DNA from: Candidatus Saccharimonadota bacterium | GTDB lineage: Bacteria > Patescibacteriota > Saccharimonadia > Saccharimonadales > Saccharimonadaceae | NCBI GenBank assembly: GCA_905365145.1 | Contig: CAJPIO010000003.1 | Coordinates: 62,001-126,000, forward strand | Reading direction: 5' to 3' | DNA: 64,000 nucleotides | Part shown: positions 59,698-64,000 of the stretch, piece after piece | Layout: the number at the start of each line of letters is the position of its first letter | Numbering within the stretch: the stretch's first letter is position 1 | Notes under the pieces: generated by a model | What the model saw: the letters and a program-made list of their open reading frames with translations, nothing else | Database searches by the model: none | Told to the model about the DNA's origin: nothing | Made by a program: the position numbers and the translations under genes

Positions 59698-60729
59698 CTA
59701 ATAGTATGATTCATGATGGCGGGCGAAGTATAATCGGCGCACTAATCGTTCGATATATTTGCTCCAAAGCCGCGACTTAATAGGCGAAACTGGAATCTCG
59801 AAAGCGCCAATATAGTCAGTGATATGCTTATTGAAGCTAGTTTTGAAGCGCCCCAGGCCATAGCGCGGATGATTCGGGTTACTCATTTCATCGGAAGCTG
59901 GCGTACCGCAGAGGTCGTGTTCGAGCGAGCCATGCTCTTTAGCCCATTTGATTACTTCCCATTGCAGGCGGTGGCTAGCACCGTAGGCCGTACGCTTGCG
60001 AACCGAAGCGCCGTCTTTGTAAGTACTTTTAGTACCCAGAATCACCGCAAAAGCCCCAGCCACCAGCTGATCTTGATAATAGGCAAAAAATAGCTGGCCT
60101 TGGTTGGCATCAGCGTATTGCTGGTAGAATTCGCGGTAGTATTGCGGCGAGCGGATCGTAAAGCCAGCGCCATCGGCCGTTTCTTTGAACAAATCATACA
60201 TCGCCTGGCAAGTTTCATCATTGACTGGCACCCGCTCAATAACAACACCGTCGCGATTAGCGCGGCGGATAGCGTGACGGCCCTTTTGCGGCAGATTCTT
60301 GAGAATCGTATCAATATCGCTATGTAAATCAACCACCACAGTCGAAGCATTGTACTGAATCGGTTGAGTAGGCAACAGTTCAATCATTGAAACGTCAGTA
60401 CCAAGCAATAATTCCGGCTCAATTTTGATAGTAAAAACGCCCTGCTGGCGAGCAAAATCGCGCAGCACTGGCACTACCGAAGCTAACTCGCTAGCGGTTG
60501 CTACGCCCGGACCTTTCGGGATATACCATACTTTACCGAATAGGGGAATATGCTTTTCGATAGCGCCAATTGCTAACTCGCCGCAGATGATAAAACGCGG
60601 CCGCCAGTTAGCTAGCCGTTTCAAATTTAAAAAGACCGACCCTTGCAGCATATTGCCGCGATCGCTATTATGAACCACTAGATTATCCCAGCGGTTAATT
60701 TCATCACCAGTTGCAAAACGAATAGTCAT
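59698..60729 (-). CDS. Second FemAB/FemX-type aminoacyltransferase
   Basis: A 343-residue paralogue of the 55666 protein, sharing YIPKGPGV, LPQKGRHAIRRANRDG, DGASVRKRTAYGASHRLQWE and HDLCGTPASDE. It probably adds a different or second bridge residue, but the order of action cannot be read. TATACT (60741-60736) lies 6 nt before the ATG. This -10 box overlaps the 3' arm of a 12-bp hairpin that terminates the upstream gene. Confidence 0.92.
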   Translation of the reverse strand: MTIRFATGDEINRWDNLVVHNSDRGNMLQGSVFLNLKRLANWRPRFIICGELAIGAIEKHIPLFGKVWYIPKGPGVATASELASVVPVLRDFARQQGVFTIKIEPELLLGTDVSMIELLPTQPIQYNASTVVVDLHSDIDTILKNLPQKGRHAIRRANRDGVVIERVPVNDETCQAMYDLFKETADGAGFTIRSPQYYREFYQQYADANQGQLFFAYYQDQLVAGAFAVILGTKSTYKDGASVRKRTAYGASHRLQWEVIKWAKEHGSLEHDLCGTPASDEMSNPNHPRYGLGRFKTSFNKHITDYIGAFEIPVSPIKSRLWSKYIERLVRRLYFARHHESYY

Positions 60730-60738
60730 AACTATAGT

Positions 60739-60773
60739 ATAACACCTCCGAGGAGGGCTTACGGAGGTGTTAT
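60739..60773 (-). terminator. Terminator of the 153-aa gene, overlapping the femX promoter
   Basis: Perfect 12-bp arms (60739-60750 and 60762-60773), 11-nt loop. In the minus reading it ends in TTATAC, so terminator stem and next -10 box share bases. Confidence 0.8.
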
Positions 60774-60797
60774 CGCGTGATTAACAGAGAAAATCTA

Positions 60798-61259
60798 TTA
60801 CGGCTGCGGGTTTGATAAGAAATCAATCTCTTTAATGACATCAAGCAAAGCCTGAGCGCGGCGAGATTCATCAGCAATATTTTTGGCGGCCTCATGCGCC
60901 GGCGCAATCAAGGTTTTGTCGTCCGTCGAGCGGATCAATAGCAGATAAGTGTCAAATTTTTCTTCGGCAGAGATGTTGAGCTTATCTACCAGCGGTCGAA
61001 GTTCTTTGATGGCTTCGTTCTTGACACTATCAAGATCGTTGTCAGCAACTGGCGTAACTGTAGCTGATGTTTTAGCTGGTTTTGGCTGTGCCACTGGTTC
61101 CGGCTCCGGCGCTGGCTCTGGCGGCAAATCAGGCAGCGGCGGCAATTGTGCTGCTGGTTGTGCGCTCGTTGCGCTCGCGCCGTTACTTACGCCAGCCAAA
61201 ACCTTAGCGAGATCCTGATCGTCGCTAATTGGCTGCGTTGTTTGCGGTTTTATATCCAT
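60798..61259 (-). CDS. Hypothetical protein, 153 aa, with Pro-rich N-terminus and helical C-terminus
   Basis: Not recognised. Residues 1-70 are Pro/Ala/Glu-rich and disordered (PPLPDLPPEPAPEPEP). Residues 75-150 form a folded helical domain with EKFDTYLLLIRSTDDK. No membrane segment. The start follows GAGGGTGGG. The Pro-rich plus helical plan recalls the tail of the DHH-like protein at 21785, but no shared sequence is claimed. Confidence 0.7.
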   Translation of the reverse strand: MDIKPQTTQPISDDQDLAKVLAGVSNGASATSAQPAAQLPPLPDLPPEPAPEPEPVAQPKPAKTSATVTPVADNDLDSVKNEAIKELRPLVDKLNISAEEKFDTYLLLIRSTDDKTLIAPAHEAAKNIADESRRAQALLDVIKEIDFLSNPQP

Positions 61260-61348
61260 GTGCCCACCCTCTTCATTACTTTTATACTTTATTTAGTATA
61301 TACTGTATCATAGTTATAGGAAATATCGCAAGAGAAAGGTGATTTTAC

Positions 61349-62392
61349 ATGCTAGATGACTCTAATATTTTGAAACAAAGAGACAACGGGGGCGCTCTCG
61401 AAGTTGCGGCTAAACTCTATCAACAGGCAAATTTTGACTGCCAACTGCGCGATGCCGAGCACGACGGCCGCGAACTGCGCAACATCATCGTCGCTGGCAT
61501 GGGCGGCTCGGCGCTAGCGGCCGACCTCGCTAAGTCGCTACTCAACGACACGCTATCAATTCCGTTCGACGTCGTCAAGGACTACGGTTTGCCGCATTAC
61601 GCCGATCACAATACCTTAGTTATCGCTAGTAGCCACTCTGGTAACACCGAGGAAACTCTATCATGCCTCAAGCAGGCGATTGAACACGGCTGCCAAATTG
61701 CTATCATTGCTACTGGTGGAGAACTTAACGAGATTGCTCAACGAGAACATATCCTATCAGCACTCATTCCCAAAGATTGCCAGCCGCGCATGGCCGTTAT
61801 TTATTCGCTGCGAGCGCTATTTGAGGTGCTTAATGCTTTCAAGTTGATTGACCGCACCTACATTGACGAACTAGCAGCTGCTAGCACTTGGCTAGAGAAG
61901 GAGAGTGTGCTCTGGGCCAAAGACATCCCAACTAAGCAAAACTACGCCAAGCAGCTGGCCTTAATCGCTGTTGGCAAAACGCCGGTTTTCTACGGCGGTA
62001 GTTTGATGGCGCCGCTAGCTTATAAGTGGAAAATTAGTTGGAACGAAAATGCTAAAAACGTTGCTTTCTGCAACTATTTGCCAGAATTCAGCCACAACGA
62101 ATTTATTGGCTGGACTAGCCACCCGGTCGAGAAGCCTTTCGCGGTATTTGATTTGCTAAGCGATCTCGAACACCCGCGCATCCTCAAACGCTTCTCGCTC
62201 AGCGATCAGATGCTATCTGGCAAACGCCCGAAATCAAACGTGGTACCACTCGCAGGCAAAACACCGCTACAGCAGATGCTGTGGGGTTGTATTTTAGCAG
62301 ATTTTGCCAGTATTTACGTGGCAATTCTCAATAATGTCGACCCAACCCAGGTTAAATTAATTGAAAAGTTCAAAAAAGCCCTCGAAAAATAA
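61349..62392 (+). CDS. Bifunctional phosphoglucose/phosphomannose isomerase
   Basis: SIS-domain sugar isomerase interconverting hexose-6-phosphates. The 347 residues show VAGMGGSALAADL, the SSHSGNTEETL sugar-phosphate loop and the C-terminal family domain with WNENAKNVAF and PEFSHNEFIGW. The pattern matches archaeal-type PGI/PMI rather than classic Pgi. The ATG follows GAAAGGTG. A terminator follows. It points to a fermentative sugar metabolism in a reduced genome. Confidence 0.92.
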   Translation: MLDDSNILKQRDNGGALEVAAKLYQQANFDCQLRDAEHDGRELRNIIVAGMGGSALAADLAKSLLNDTLSIPFDVVKDYGLPHYADHNTLVIASSHSGNTEETLSCLKQAIEHGCQIAIIATGGELNEIAQREHILSALIPKDCQPRMAVIYSLRALFEVLNAFKLIDRTYIDELAAASTWLEKESVLWAKDIPTKQNYAKQLALIAVGKTPVFYGGSLMAPLAYKWKISWNENAKNVAFCNYLPEFSHNEFIGWTSHPVEKPFAVFDLLSDLEHPRILKRFSLSDQMLSGKRPKSNVVPLAGKTPLQQMLWGCILADFASIYVAILNNVDPTQVKLIEKFKKALEK

Positions 62393-62413
62393 ACGCGCGT
62401 GGAGATAAGTAAA

Positions 62414-62448
62414 AACAAAATAGACAGACTGGCGCTGTCTATTTTGTT
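62414..62448 (+). terminator. Terminator between the isomerase and ABC permease genes
   Basis: Perfect 14-bp arms with a 7-nt loop and A/T runs at both ends; usable by both convergent genes. Confidence 0.88.
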
Positions 62449-62475
62449 TATTGTCTATCGGTAGAAATTCAGCTT

Positions 62476-63705
62476 CTAGTGGTATTGCCGCAGCGATTCA
62501 ATAGTGTTCTTGCGCGCCGCTTTCAGGGCAGGGTAAGTACCGAAGATTACGCCAGAACCAACCGCCATCAACAACGCCGCAATCGCCGTTGACCAGGTCA
62601 TTGTCGGCCCAAAGCTCATTTGCGAACTAATGATCACAGCTAACAAACAACCAACCAGATAACCGCAAGTGCCGCCCAGCAGGCTAATCATCAGCGACTC
62701 GACTAAAAATTGCCCGATAATTGTCCGCTGGCTAGCGCCAACTGCTTTGCGGATACCGATTTCGCGGGTGCGCTCAGCCACGCCAACCAGCATGATATTC
62801 ATGATACCGACGCCGCCCACTACCAGCGAAATCGCTGCAATGGCCGCCATCACCGCTGTTAAGGCACTAAACAATTCGCCAGTCGGCCGGCCAATATCAG
62901 CACCATTTAGGATAGTAAAGTTGGCTTCTCCTAGGTGTTGTTTGAGAATTTTCTCCTTCAGCTGGTCTTTAATGGAAGAGATGTTATTCTTGTCCTTTGC
63001 CAAAACGTTAATTTGTTGGATCTGCGTACTGCCTTTGTGCAGCAATTTGCCTTGATTATAAGAAACAAAAATCGCATTACCATAATCGACAGTGTTATAG
63101 TTAACCGGATTAGCGCCAGCCTTGACAACACCGATAACCGTGAACTGTTGTCCATACATCGTGAACATCTGACCGACCGACCGATCAGTATTAAATAGTT
63201 TAGTCGATAGCTCACTGCCAATCACCACCGCTGAGTCGTCAGTTTCTTCGCCGAGAAACTGGCCAGCGTTCATTTTGATATCTGCCGTCTTGACAAATGC
63301 AGGAGTAGTAGAAAGGACAACATTATTAGCTGCCTCAGCTCGAGAGGTTTTAGCAGTAGCATTCAAAATCATTAGCGGTACCACTGCGTCGATACCGTCA
63401 ATTGACTTAGCAGCCTCGACATCAGCCTCTGTCAACGAGCTAGTACCAAATAACTGCTGTCCGGCTGGATTGAGATAGGCGTTCAAATCGCGTGTCTGCG
63501 CGCCTGGACGGACGATCATCAACTTGCCGTCATAGGTATTAACTTGGTTAGAAATCATCCCGCGAGCACCGTCGCTAATTGCCAAAATGCACGTCACACT
63601 AGCTACGCCGATAGCAATACCCAGCGCCGTCAGTACCGTACGCGCGCGACTGCGCCGCAATGTTTGATAAGCATCGGTGATGTGTTCAACTGTCATTAAC
63701 CTCAT
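62476..63705 (-). CDS. MacB-type ABC transporter permease
   Basis: A 409-residue permease with the MacB/FtsX plan: one N-terminal helix (about 23-45), a large extracytoplasmic MacB_PCD domain (about 48-265) and three C-terminal helices (about 280-400). The motif TREIGIRKAVGAS is the family cytoplasmic loop, repeated at the C-terminus. Such systems use force across the membrane to export peptides or lipoproteins or to activate envelope proteins. It overlaps the ATPase gene by 4 nt. Confidence 0.93.
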   Translation of the reverse strand: MRLMTVEHITDAYQTLRRSRARTVLTALGIAIGVASVTCILAISDGARGMISNQVNTYDGKLMIVRPGAQTRDLNAYLNPAGQQLFGTSSLTEADVEAAKSIDGIDAVVPLMILNATAKTSRAEAANNVVLSTTPAFVKTADIKMNAGQFLGEETDDSAVVIGSELSTKLFNTDRSVGQMFTMYGQQFTVIGVVKAGANPVNYNTVDYGNAIFVSYNQGKLLHKGSTQIQQINVLAKDKNNISSIKDQLKEKILKQHLGEANFTILNGADIGRPTGELFSALTAVMAAIAAISLVVGGVGIMNIMLVGVAERTREIGIRKAVGASQRTIIGQFLVESLMISLLGGTCGYLVGCLLAVIISSQMSFGPTMTWSTAIAALLMAVGSGVIFGTYPALKAARKNTIESLRQYH

Positions 63706-64000
63706 TTTTCGTCGTCCTCGCTCTTTTTGGCTGTCTTTTTAGGTTTATCTTTGGTAGCTTCTTTGGCTTTTTTAGTGTCCTTATCCTTGGCGTTCTTAGC
63801 ATCTGCGTCATTCTTGTCTTTAGAAGCGTCTGATTTGTGCAGCGGGATTGCTACTTCCTTTGATTCGGTATGCGCCTCAACCGTCACGCGACGGTCGCTA
63901 GCAACCTTGCCGTCAAGCATGTTAATCACGCGGCTAGCATAGCTAGTCAGATTCGGGTTGTGGGTCACCATGACGATAGTATTGCCTTTTTTGTGCAAGT
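63702..64000 (-). CDS. MacB/LolD-type ABC ATPase, C-terminal part, cut by window edge
   Basis: The visible 99 codons begin after Walker B and include the switch-His motif TIVMVTHNPNL, then YASRVINMLDGKV. The last 65 residues are an unusual Lys/Asp/Ala-rich, repetitive tail (KDKNDADAKNAKDKDTKK) not found in standard LolD/MacB ATPases, probably disordered. Its stop overlaps the permease start (ATGA). Confidence 0.85.
   Translation of the reverse strand, partial: LHKKGNTIVMVTHNPNLTSYASRVINMLDGKVASDRRVTVEAHTESKEVAIPLHKSDASKDKNDADAKNAKDKDTKKAKEATKDKPKKTAKKSEDDEK

Overview
The window reads as chromosome of a Patescibacteria (CPR) member, most likely Candidatus Saccharibacteria (TM7). The case is inferential: a compact genome dominated by information-processing genes; a DnaG with no zinc ligands, whose N-terminus looks like the TM7 form as I remember it; a class Ic-type ribonucleotide reductase; two Fem-type aminoacyltransferases beside a Mur ligase; long overlapping minus-strand operons; and TGA used as an ordinary stop, which argues against the UGA-Gly lineages. 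No transposase, integrase or CRISPR array was seen.

Layout. 1-3252: lineage-specific genes, including a 610-residue protein with a caspase-type His/Cys pair and a broken gene. 3298-9743: prephenate dehydratase, FtsK, an unknown gene bracketed by 27-bp direct repeats, and RNase J with a leader peptide. 9883-16358: Rrf2-YhgE/Pip operon with a clear operator, a family 4 uracil-DNA glycosylase without cluster cysteines, a membrane protein and PNPase. 16531-20408: a PD-(D/E)XK nuclease-like gene overlapping a small acidic partner, Nudix, GNAT and a disordered protein. 20526-27947: rpsO, truB, a degenerate DHH protein, rpsT, and the operon ending in HAD-mutM-holA. 28057-36787: polA carrying an in-frame palindromic insertion, a P-loop kinase, dnaG-sigA, and orn-corA-mmcQ. 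36860-39160: a GC-rich island whose two small coding genes are packed with perfect stem-loops. One encodes a DUF1874 protein, the family of the viral anti-CRISPR ring nuclease AcrIII-1. A decayed gene lies between them. 39264-47745: pyrH, mscL, argS, pyrG and nrdA-nrdB, followed by a tiny ORF ending in CEGCQ, the redox tail that this NrdA lacks. 47926-64000: ABC exporter, tRNA-Ser(CGA), Fic, HIT, rlmH, a His-rich secreted protein, valS, femX, tsaC-tsaD, murE, a second femX, a PGI/PMI isomerase and a MacB-type ABC system cut by the window edge.

Two signals run through the window. First, many genes have a -10 box (TATACT or TATAAT) placed 6-8 nt before the ATG with no Shine-Dalgarno, so they are probably transcribed as leaderless mRNAs, while operon-internal genes keep good Shine-Dalgarno sites. 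Second, several enzymes have lost metal or cluster ligands (DnaG zinc site, UDG Fe-S site, one ligand changed in MutM, a degenerate DHH motif).

The best candidates for something undescribed are the detached ribonucleotide reductase tail (44069-44242), the structured-RNA/DUF1874 island (36860-39160) and the palindromic element inside polA (28244-28344).
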